In this document: one piece after another, positions 41,048-49,390 of the stretch
Numbering within the stretch: position 1 is the stretch's first letter
Layout of the letters: each line of letters starts with the position of its first letter
Assembly (NCBI GenBank): GCA_028277985.1
Contig: JANQFG010000038.1
Location: forward strand, 1-64,000
Source: a bacterium
Lineage (GTDB): Bacteria; Desulfobacterota; DSWW01
Direction: 5' to 3'
Length of the DNA: 64,000 nucleotides
The notes under the pieces: generated by a model
Database searches by the model: none
The model's input: only the letters and a program-made list of their open reading frames with translations
Told to the model about the DNA's origin: nothing
Program-made: the position numbers and the translations under genes

Positions 41048-42199
41048 GTGAAGAATGAAAGAGTTTTCCTATCACCTCCACACATGAGCGAACTGGAATT
41101 GGAATTCGTTAAGGATGCGTTTGAGAGCAACTATATCGCGCCTGTGGGCCCGATGGTAGATGCATTTGAGCGAGAACTCTCTGAGGCGGTTGGAATCTCA
41201 CATGTAGTCGCGCTTTCAAGTGGCACTGCAGCAATGCATCTCGTTCTGAAGCACTTGAACGTCTCCCGAGATGATGTAGTCCTTGCGTCTACGCTTACGT
41301 TCATTGGAAGTGTAAGTCATGTGGCGCATCTTGGAGCTAACCTCGTCTTCATAGATTGCGATCGTAAAACGTGGAACATGGATCCGAATCTGCTGGCCGA
41401 AGAGCTTCAATATTGGGATCGAAAAGGCAAGCTTCCCAAAGCCGTGATTCCAACTGACCTGTACGGACAGTGTGCGGACCTTGACACGATTCAGGCAACT
41501 TGTTCGCGATTCGAGATTCCGGTCATTTGCGATGCCGCAGAATCACTAGGCGCGCGTTACAAGGGGCGGCCAGCGGGAAATGGAGGGGCTGCTGCGGTGT
41601 ACTCCTTCAATGGAAACAAGATTATTACGACTTCAGGGGGAGGCGCTCTAGCGAGTGAGGACGCGGACCTAATTGAACATGCACGGAAACTTGCCACGCA
41701 GGCGCGCGAGGCATTTCCTCATTATGAACATAATGAAATAGGATTCAACTATAGGATGAGCAATGTTCTCGCAGCAATAGGCAGGGGCCAGCTCCGCGTT
41801 CTCAACGATAGAATCAGACGAAAGCACCAGATATTTGATCTATACAAGGAACAATTGGGAACTCTTCCTGGAATCGAATTCATGCCTGAGGCAGAGTATG
41901 GTGTGTCCTCAAGATGGCTGACCGTTATTCTGATAGATCCAGAGGTGTTTGGGGTCGATGCGGATTCTGTGCGTGAAACACTGGAGGTGAACAACATAGA
42001 AGCGAGGCCCATATGGAAACCCATGCACCTTCAACCCGTCTTCACGGGAAGCAGGGTACGAGATGGCAAGGTCGCCGAGGATCTCTTCAGTCGGGGATTG
42101 TGCTTACCATCTGGAACAGGAATGTTAGATGCAACGCTTGAGAGGATTTCCGACATAATAAAGAACTGCAGCCCCATCGCAGCTCCCAGTCATGCCTAA
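41048..42199 (+). CDS. DegT/DnrJ/EryC1/StrS aminotransferase (PglE-like)
   Basis: LSSGTAAMHLVLKHLNV; VICDAAESLGARYKGRPAGN; YSFNGNKIITTSGGGAL. Confidence 0.92.
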   Translation: MKNERVFLSPPHMSELELEFVKDAFESNYIAPVGPMVDAFERELSEAVGISHVVALSSGTAAMHLVLKHLNVSRDDVVLASTLTFIGSVSHVAHLGANLVFIDCDRKTWNMDPNLLAEELQYWDRKGKLPKAVIPTDLYGQCADLDTIQATCSRFEIPVICDAAESLGARYKGRPAGNGGAAAVYSFNGNKIITTSGGGALASEDADLIEHARKLATQAREAFPHYEHNEIGFNYRMSNVLAAIGRGQLRVLNDRIRRKHQIFDLYKEQLGTLPGIEFMPEAEYGVSSRWLTVILIDPEVFGVDADSVRETLEVNNIEARPIWKPMHLQPVFTGSRVRDGKVAEDLFSRGLCLPSGTGMLDATLERISDIIKNCSPIAAPSHA

Positions 42200-42229
42200 G
42201 CCATTTGTTATCTTTGTGGAAAGCGACCC

Positions 42230-43243
42230 ATGGACGGAAGCAACAAGAAGGTGCTATTCGTTTGTACACATGGCATCGGTGATTTCATAATGACGCTTCC
42301 GGCCATACGAAAGATCGCGAATAATAGGTACGAACTACTGTTACTCCTCAATGGTCCCATGGAGAGGGAAGCGGTCGACGTATTACTAAAGGATGTCGCC
42401 TTTACCAGCGTAGCCTTGGCTGAGTTCGGAGGTTCTCGAAAGAGCCAGGCTCTCAAGGTCGTCCGTTGGATCAGGAAACACAAGATTGACTATGCTTTTG
42501 CGCAATACAATGTCAATTCCACGCTATTTTCATTGATGGTATTTCTAGGCGGAGTGAAATATCGATACGGCTGGGCTGGGAAGTTCGATTGGCTGAATAC
42601 ACAATCGTTTTCTCCGAAAGGAGAACACAAGGTAGTTGAAACATGTAGACTACTAGAGGTACTAGACATTCAGTATTCATGGAGCGAGCTACGCTGGCCT
42701 GAGAAGCCGCCTAATAGGAGTTCATCAGAACCCACTGTTGTAGCGTTTGGCCCGGGCTGTTTTGTGGAGGAAATTCACAAACGCTGGCCCCTTGAAAAGT
42801 ACGCGGAACTGGCCGGGTTGCTTTCAGAGGATGGAATCATAGTAGAGCTCTTGGGTAGCCGCGACGAGGAGCAGTTGTGTGACCGCATCGTAGAATTGTC
42901 AGGGGCAGAGAACGTGAAGAACTATGCAGGGAAATGTACGTTCGAGGAATCGCTCAAAAGGCTTGAGAGGGCAAACCTTGCTGTGACAAACTGCAACACG
43001 ATTTCACATATGGCTGCATATGTGGGTATCCCTGTCGTGGGGATATATGGACCTACCAATCCCGACATCACAGGGCCATTCTCACTGAATCTTACAAAGG
43101 TCAGCTTATCACTTGATTGTTCGCCCTGCTATAAGAGAGGATATACTAGGGGATGTGGGAATCCTATATGCCTGAGCGACATAGAAGTAGAAAGAGTCTA
43201 CAACGAAGTCAAGAACGTATTGCTAAATCGAAAGAGGGGGTGA
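42230..43243 (+). CDS. Glycosyltransferase family 9 (heptosyltransferase-like)
   Basis: THGIGDFIMTLPAIRKI; VVAFGPGCFVEEIHKRWPLEKYAELAGLL; AVTNCNTISHMAAYVGIPVVGIYGPTNP. Confidence 0.88.
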   Translation: MDGSNKKVLFVCTHGIGDFIMTLPAIRKIANNRYELLLLLNGPMEREAVDVLLKDVAFTSVALAEFGGSRKSQALKVVRWIRKHKIDYAFAQYNVNSTLFSLMVFLGGVKYRYGWAGKFDWLNTQSFSPKGEHKVVETCRLLEVLDIQYSWSELRWPEKPPNRSSSEPTVVAFGPGCFVEEIHKRWPLEKYAELAGLLSEDGIIVELLGSRDEEQLCDRIVELSGAENVKNYAGKCTFEESLKRLERANLAVTNCNTISHMAAYVGIPVVGIYGPTNPDITGPFSLNLTKVSLSLDCSPCYKRGYTRGCGNPICLSDIEVERVYNEVKNVLLNRKRG

Positions 43244-43354
43244 TCTCACAATTCCTGGCGCAGCGCGGGCCAGAAGGTTCTCTCTCCTGCAATCGATCTG
43301 TCTTGCCGGAGGTTTGGAGACGTGTTTAAACCATCCTCTGTATCTGGAGCAGCA

Positions 43355-44857
43355 CTAAGAGTGAGAGGGGTCTTCTCCTCGATAAGGAACTGTGGGTTTT
43401 TTAGAATGGCTATTATTCCGGAGCAATCCTTGGGTGGATCTGTTTAGAGCCGTTGGATTAGGCTTAGGTGTCCGTACGAAGCCAAAAACCTCATAAGAGG
43501 CTAATAAGACAAGCGTGAATAGGATATTGAAGACAAGATAGTAGACACCATCTGTAGTCCCGCGCATCAGAAGTACTATCAAGATAATGTAAGTAGACCA
43601 GACAGTGTTACGAATCACACTATTCCTGTGCACGACATAGTTGTCAAGAATCCGTATAGGTACGATGGTCAGTAGACCAAGCGCTAATATAGTAGCTTGC
43701 CAGCCGAAGCTCAGAACAAACATCCCAATCAGTCCTGGCGGCTGGTTCGCGCGTCTTGAGTAAGTCGCGGTGCCTAGTTCATAGCCGAAAAGAAAAGGCA
43801 TCCCTTCAATTTTCAGTCCCATAGTCCAAGTGTCAGGAAAAGGAAGAAAGATGATACGCCGTAGGATTCCAAAGGGGAAGATGACACCTTGATCTCTATT
43901 CAATCGAATCGCTTCCAGAGAGGCGCGGTAGAAATAGGTCATGTCACCATGCTCGAGCAAGTCAGGTATCCCCTCTGAAAAGGAATATGCCAGCGCATCA
44001 ATAGAATCAACTCTATCCCAGGACATAGCCCTGCCACGCTGCCACGCTATCGCAAAAAAGCCGACAAGCACAAGAGCAAGTATCATTCGTCTACTGATGG
44101 GAAGAGAGCCCTTTTTTCGCTGAAAGAACCCAGCCACTGCACCCGAAACGATGAAGAAAAGCCATTTCCGTCCCCCGGACAGTAGTACCATGGCGACAAT
44201 AGCCCCGTAAACGAGAAAGGATAGTGCCTTGTTGGGCATTCTCAGCTTGAAATCGTAGAACGTGAATACGGTGGTTAGGCCGAGTAAGTAGAAACCAACA
44301 TTCAGTAGTAGACTTCTCACAGTATCATACTTGAACCATTCGAACCGACTGGCACTGACCAATTCCGACAGAGACAATCCAGTCCCAAGAACAAATATAG
44401 AAAGACCGAGGACCGTTGCAAGGCCCGTAGCGAGATAAATAAAGTGCTCAACTTGATGACGATCTCTATCTGATCGTTCTTTGCCAGCAGGCTTCCTCCT
44501 AGGCCTCCTTCTGAATGTAGTTAGGGTGCCAACAACATAGTAGGTTATGGCTGTTATAAATATCGTGACCGAGTAGATCACGTAGACGGTTTCGTCTCTT
44601 ATGGGATCCCCTCTTATGCCCGTAGCGTATCCTACTGTTAGATTCAGAAGAAGCGGGCTGATAACAAGCAGAATAAGAAACAGAACTCCCCAAAGAAATG
44701 TGCAAGGTGACCCACGTGCCTTGACTCTCATTTGAGTTCTTAGGGCAATACCTATAATGAATAGCGAAAGCGCTAGGAGGATGTTGGAAACAGTCATGGA
44801 TAGGTCCGCTGAGGCCTTCAGCCAAGTGGCGAATCCACTTGACGCAACTCCGCTCAA
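43355..44857 (-). CDS. Wzy-like oligosaccharide repeat-unit polymerase
   Basis: Many TMs, large loop, SGGRKWLFFIVSGAVAGFFQRKK; single antisense gene at the end of the cluster. Confidence 0.65.
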   Translation of the reverse strand: MSGVASSGFATWLKASADLSMTVSNILLALSLFIIGIALRTQMRVKARGSPCTFLWGVLFLILLVISPLLLNLTVGYATGIRGDPIRDETVYVIYSVTIFITAITYYVVGTLTTFRRRPRRKPAGKERSDRDRHQVEHFIYLATGLATVLGLSIFVLGTGLSLSELVSASRFEWFKYDTVRSLLLNVGFYLLGLTTVFTFYDFKLRMPNKALSFLVYGAIVAMVLLSGGRKWLFFIVSGAVAGFFQRKKGSLPISRRMILALVLVGFFAIAWQRGRAMSWDRVDSIDALAYSFSEGIPDLLEHGDMTYFYRASLEAIRLNRDQGVIFPFGILRRIIFLPFPDTWTMGLKIEGMPFLFGYELGTATYSRRANQPPGLIGMFVLSFGWQATILALGLLTIVPIRILDNYVVHRNSVIRNTVWSTYIILIVLLMRGTTDGVYYLVFNILFTLVLLASYEVFGFVRTPKPNPTALNRSTQGLLRNNSHSKKPTVPYRGEDPSHS

Positions 44858-45376
44858 GAAGTTGTCAAATTTCCATCATTGCACAGATTATAGCATTTTT
44901 TTGAGAGGTGTCTATCCAAAAGCTCTCCGATTGGAAATGTATTGCGGCCGTTTTTCCTGGACAGGAGTCCCTAACTCACGGGCGATGTCTCTTTGGGGGA
45001 TTCCCTCAGCAGCCGTACTTCGATGACCATGCAGTGCTGCTTCCTGAGCATGGGCCAGCTCCAACCTTGGGCATAGGCTCTCAAGGGAGATCCTCTCGCT
45101 CAGTAAGGGGGATGTCCTATTCGGGTGATTTCGTAATGTCTAGCATCGGTACTGACTTCGGCCGCGCTTCGATCCGGAGCCGCGTTGTCCCGCAACAGCC
45201 TGCCCCCGGATCTCCGGACAATCCACATTGCCGAGGACCGCAGCAAGTGGTGGACTCAGTTCCTCCTGTTACGGTACAATTTGTATCGGTGTGCAGCCTT
45301 GAGTTGCAGTACCAGCCACCAAAGAGTAGGGACTTCTCCAGCAATATCAACAAGAAGCCCTCGATCAGTTCAGGGT

Positions 45377-46261
45377 ATGCCTATGTGTAGAATAGACGCC
45401 ATGATCATTGGGACGCAAAAGGCAGGCACAACGTCCTTTGCATATTATCTGTCACAACATCCTAGAATAATGTGTCACATTGACAGAGGCCTGAAGGAGT
45501 TTTCTTTCTTCATTGAAGATAGGATCTCTTCCATTCCCTTTGATGACTACTTTCTGGAGAGTTACCTACGACATCCTGAGCAAGATGAACTCGTTTTGGC
45601 GAAGAACGTTAGCATCATGTTTAGTCCTGAAGCGGTGAGGCGGCTCAGGGATCATAACCCGGATTGCAAGCTTATTGTAATGCTCAGAAACCCAATCGAT
45701 CGAGCCTATTCCTCGTTTTGGTACGAGAAATTCAGAGGTTCAGAAGTTTTGGAGACATTTGAAGAAGCAATCCTCGGAGGTGCACGCAATGAGGAAGTAG
45801 TCGCTAAGAAGCATCATCGGCCGTATCTGACGCAAGGCTTGTATTTCGAACAGCTAACAACAATTGAGAAGGTGTTCGATGGGCGCCGGCCTCTAGTAAT
45901 ATTACTTGAGGATCTAAAAGACTCACCTCATGATGTTATACAACAAACATTCGAGTTTCTTCACATTCAACAATATGACATCGAGACCAATGAAGTTGTT
46001 AATCCGGCAAAAGCTGTTCGTTCACCTCGGCTAGCGCAACTCGTTTACAATCAAAGCTATGCCAAGTCACTAGCAAAAAAGCTAATACCTCTAAATGTAA
46101 GAAGAAGGATTCGAAACTCGATCCAGGAGATGAACTCCTACGAACAGAAACCTCCAAAGATGAAGCAGACGACACGGGAAAGAATGATCGAGTACTACCG
46201 TCCACATAATGATCGATTGTGTGAATACATTGGCAGGGATTTGAGCGCTTGGAACAAGTAG
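45377..46261 (+). CDS. Sulfotransferase (heparan-sulfate sulfotransferase-like)
   Basis: MIIGTQKAGTTSFAYYLSQHPRI; KLIVMLRNPIDRAYSSFWYE. N-terminal extension in the ORF track (45185) is unlikely to be coding. Confidence 0.85.
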   Translation: MPMCRIDAMIIGTQKAGTTSFAYYLSQHPRIMCHIDRGLKEFSFFIEDRISSIPFDDYFLESYLRHPEQDELVLAKNVSIMFSPEAVRRLRDHNPDCKLIVMLRNPIDRAYSSFWYEKFRGSEVLETFEEAILGGARNEEVVAKKHHRPYLTQGLYFEQLTTIEKVFDGRRPLVILLEDLKDSPHDVIQQTFEFLHIQQYDIETNEVVNPAKAVRSPRLAQLVYNQSYAKSLAKKLIPLNVRRRIRNSIQEMNSYEQKPPKMKQTTRERMIEYYRPHNDRLCEYIGRDLSAWNK

Positions 46262-46449
46262 CGTTTCCTGTAAACGAGAAAGTAAGATCAACAGAGGGGG
46301 CCAGATTAGCTGGCAAAGGCCCTAGGCTTCGGCATCCGATCCGGTCAAACAGCGCTCAAGCCCAGCGGGTCGTTGCCGTCAGGGAAGGGGAAGACAGCCT
46401 GGACGTAACAAGAATCAAGGATTGAGGGAAGCACAACCGTGGCAGCATG

Positions 46450-46484
46450 AAAAAGAGCCCTCGGCAAGGCCGAGGGCTCTTTTT
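46450..46484. terminator. Strong Rho-independent terminator, probably bidirectional
   Basis: aaaaagagccctcggcaaggccgagggctcttttt. Confidence 0.92.
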
Positions 46485-46562
46485 CACACTAAGAAAGCCC
46501 AGATAGAGAGTTTGTGCTAGGAGAGAGGCATGAATCTATCTGTCGTCTGAGATATTGTGTCT

Positions 46563-47279
46563 CTAGCTCTTGACCCTCCGTCTTAGCGCACTGAGGCCGA
46601 TAAGGCCGCTACCCAAGAGAAGCATCGTCCCCGGTTCCGGAGTAGGATGGGGAGCTACACCATCAACCAGAAGGATGAGGTCGTTGTAGTCCCCGTCACC
46701 AAGTCCGGCCTTTCCTTCCCAGCCGAACAAGTAGACAGAGTCACTCAGGTCGATCCCATGAAGCTCTTCATAGGACAGTATAAGGAACTCGGGAACCTCC
46801 AATGCTACGAAGTGGTCTTCCTGAACGGTGAGCTCGCTGTCCGAATACCACCGAACATCTTCCGTCCCATCGCGGTTTGTATCGATCCCTTCCCACCACC
46901 TGAATTCTTCGCCCACCGAGAATGGCACCTGCACGTAGTTCTCTCCGAATGAAAGGCTTCCGAAATCGATCAACATTTCGAGACTTCCATTCTGAACCCC
47001 AAATGACTGAATTCCCCCCGCGTACCACATCTCAGCGAGAACGGTTCCGTCCTGCGCTACCCACCAGTGGTCTTGCCCGTCTGGTACGCCATATAAGGAG
47101 AACAGTTGATCCGAAGAGGTTGAGCTGTCATTGAAAAGGGTGTTCCAGACATTGTACAGATTCTGCTCAGAGCCGCTTCCATCTGATGGCCAGGGATCGT
47201 TGATCGGTACAGCCATAGCGACTTGAGACACACCAAGGATCAGTAAAGATGCTAACAGGATGGTTGATAATCTTCTCAT
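46563..47279 (-). CDS. PEP-CTERM sorted secreted protein
   Basis: Signal peptide MRRLSTILLASLLILGVSQVAMA; C-terminal PTPEPGTMLLLGSGLIGLSALRRRVKS; GGAGG RBS before ATG 47279. Confidence 0.88.
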   Translation of the reverse strand: MRRLSTILLASLLILGVSQVAMAVPINDPWPSDGSGSEQNLYNVWNTLFNDSSTSSDQLFSLYGVPDGQDHWWVAQDGTVLAEMWYAGGIQSFGVQNGSLEMLIDFGSLSFGENYVQVPFSVGEEFRWWEGIDTNRDGTEDVRWYSDSELTVQEDHFVALEVPEFLILSYEELHGIDLSDSVYLFGWEGKAGLGDGDYNDLILLVDGVAPHPTPEPGTMLLLGSGLIGLSALRRRVKS

Positions 47280-47335
47280 TTTGTTCGCGCCTCCATGAAG
47301 TGGTTTCCCGATGCTTCGCTGATGCACGTTCTAAC

Positions 47336-47351
47336 AGCAAGAGACGTGCCA
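47336..47351 (-). promoter_or_regulatory. Sigma-54 (-24/-12) promoter
   Basis: Reverse-complement TGGCACGTCTCTTGCT matches TGGCACG-N4-TTGCW; about 57 bp upstream of ATG 47279. Confidence 0.8.
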
Positions 47352-47529
47352 GATTGCAGGGGAAGGAAAAGCGGCAGGAAATCGCAGGGTTATGGCCTGC
47401 TATGAAACAATTGCATAGCACAACCATCTGGGTGTGGGAAAGTGGTTTCCACTTTTGAGGTGTAGGAACGCCACTGTGCTGGGGGACGACCTCAGTCGCT
47501 TGCGTGTCGTCGCAAAGTCCGACGGAAAG

Positions 47530-47564
47530 AAAACAGGGATACCCCTTGGCGAGGGTATCCCTGT
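47530..47564 (-). terminator. Rho-independent terminator of the C-type lectin gene
   Basis: aaaacagggataccccttggcgagggtatccctgt; A-tract on + strand gives a U-tract on the - transcript. Confidence 0.8.
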
Positions 47565-47598
47565 CAGTGATTAGAGGTTTTGTTTAGAGGTTGCTGCT

Positions 47599-48183
47599 TT
47601 ATTTCTTGCCCATGAATCTCTTCCGGAATCCTGCAAACCCGATCATACCTACCCCGAGAAGAAGCATCGTAGACGGTTCCGGATGGGGAATGGGAGGCCC
47701 ATACTCTACGATGTATCCACCCATGTGCCGCCTGTTGTCCATGTCATCCCATTCGCCCGTGAGCGTATCCCAGTAATGGAGATAGTGCTGGGTCCCGCCC
47801 ACGCCGTTATTGGGTTCGTTCGGATGCCATGGCTCGTAGATCCAGTCTTCCCCGGTGACCCACGCCCAGAAGCCGTCGGGCTCCGCGGTCAACTCTGTCT
47901 GGTAACCACCCAACCAGTAGCTCGCGTACCTACCCCGTTCCAGGTTGTCGTTCAGCAGGTTCCAGACGAACGCATTCTCTTCTGCGCTGGTGAGCGTTAC
48001 AAGATGACCGCCATCGGTGTAGTCCGTCGCCAGGTCTTTCGCGTCTTCCCAAGTCAGGCCGCGGCCTACCCACACGACCTCATACCAATGGCCGTTTCCG
48101 TCCCACTGGAATTTCTCCGCACCTGCGGTCGTTGCCAGAAGAAGAATGGCTCCTGCCATAATGATTGTTTTTGCAGCTTTCAT
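47599..48183 (-). CDS. C-type lectin-domain PEP-CTERM protein
   Basis: GHWYEVVWVGRGLTWEDAKDLA...HLVTLTSAEENAFVWNLL...WLGGYQ...EPWHPNEPNN; C-terminal HPEPSTMLLLGVGMIGFAGFRKRF. Confidence 0.88.
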   Translation of the reverse strand: MKAAKTIIMAGAILLLATTAGAEKFQWDGNGHWYEVVWVGRGLTWEDAKDLATDYTDGGHLVTLTSAEENAFVWNLLNDNLERGRYASYWLGGYQTELTAEPDGFWAWVTGEDWIYEPWHPNEPNNGVGGTQHYLHYWDTLTGEWDDMDNRRHMGGYIVEYGPPIPHPEPSTMLLLGVGMIGFAGFRKRFMGKK

Positions 48184-48219
48184 GCCTGCCCACCTCCGTT
48201 GAGGAGCGCTCTCTCTTTA

Positions 48220-48294
48220 GGGTGGTAAATACACCCCACACAGCCCGATGTACCTACCGGGTAATAGTCTGTGATGCTCCCCCCCAGGAGGGAG
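48220..48294 (-). other. Structured 5' leader: three consecutive hairpins upstream of the lectin gene
   Basis: gggtggtaaatacaccc; cacagcccgatgtacctaccgggtaatagtctgtg; gctcccccccaggagggag. Confidence 0.4.
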
Positions 48295-48447
48295 TTTCTG
48301 GTTTTTAACATCTCTTTTTCTTTATTTTTCGTTTCAGGGGCGGGAGCCGTGCTGAGGAATTACCTTTTTTGTTTCAATGACGGCAACTTACGGGGATCGG
48401 CGTTGCCCTGGGAGGGCGTGGTGGGGTGCGGTAAAGGCCGGGGTCGG

Positions 48448-48972
48448 CTAGCTCTCCTGCTCGGTGTGATCGTCCTCGGTCCAGGAGATGGTGAGCTCTT
48501 TTACGCCGAATTCCACTGCCTCCTTGTAGCTCTCCATATAGAGGTCGATCTGGTTCCGCTTTCGGTAGTGCATCCGGTCCATGACGACCACTTTGCCTAT
48601 TCCTTCGATGTGGACTTCCTTGCCGCGGGTCAGACCGCTCCTCTCCAGGTCTCTGGAGATTGCTATGATTCCGGGTCGGACCTTGTCTCCCCAAGCGCAG
48701 ATCTCTGGGGTATCGTCTGTTTGACGGGGGACGGCGTTGTATGCGGTCGCCTTGACGACGCGGGTAACCTTGGTTCGCTTTTTCTTCGAAGGTTTCTTCC
48801 TTTCGGCCAGAGTGGTGTCTGGTTGCTCTGGGGCAGGCGCTACCATGGCGAGCTCTTCCTGAACGGATGCTTCAGGCTGGGGCGCTACAGGAGGATGAAC
48901 CCTGCGGTTGTCTGCAAGGAAGGCGAAGACCGTAATGGACACGAATACAATGGAAGCCCTCAAGGAATGCAT
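48448..48972 (-). CDS. 3D-domain secreted protein (RlpA/MltA-like fold)
   Basis: VVKATAYNAVPRQTDDTPEICAWGDKVRPGIIAISRDL...GKVVVMDRMHYRKRNQIDLYM. Confidence 0.85.
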   Translation of the reverse strand: MHSLRASIVFVSITVFAFLADNRRVHPPVAPQPEASVQEELAMVAPAPEQPDTTLAERKKPSKKKRTKVTRVVKATAYNAVPRQTDDTPEICAWGDKVRPGIIAISRDLERSGLTRGKEVHIEGIGKVVVMDRMHYRKRNQIDLYMESYKEAVEFGVKELTISWTEDDHTEQES

Positions 48973-48993
48973 GCGTCACCTCTATGTGGAAAA

Positions 48994-49038
48994 GGCTTTT
49001 GCCTCACTCCTCGGGTGCTTCCATCCGGGAAGGCACCC
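48994..49038 (-). other. Structured 5' leader of the 3D-domain gene (two hairpins)
   Basis: On - strand: GGGTGCCTTCCCGGATGGAAGCACCC, then GAGGAGTGA, then GGCAAAAGCCTTTT. Confidence 0.45.
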
Positions 49039-49390
49039 TTGCTGTGTAACAAGGATTAGGGAGTGGAGGCTAGCACAACAAATAAAACGAGTCAACGCGA
49101 ATTAAAATCAGCAATCTCCATGCCAGTAAGGGGATGCAAGAGCCGCTCCTTAAAGCGATCTCTTTTCAGTGAATACCTAATGATGCGTTTTCAATAAGTT
49201 TTGTTTCCGAAAGGATCAAGCGTACCGAGAGTTCTCCAAGCCCGCGTCCTTTGCGAAAAAAGGGAAAACGGTTTCCCAGGAGAGAAAGGGAATTTCCATG
49301 GATCCTCTGCATGTACGACTTCGTTCGGTATGGTAGCGAGGACGTCAAGCGCCGCCTGCTTGTTTCCTACTCGTGCCTTGTGAGATCCTT

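Noticed and set aside
44908-45390. 160-aa ORF upstream of the second sulfotransferase
   Set aside because: No domain or RBS support; overlaps the sulfotransferase start and a possible IS remnant on the other strand.
48271-49059. 262-aa plus-strand ORF
   Set aside because: Overlaps the 3D-domain gene on the other strand, which has clear family motifs; no RBS or domain evidence.
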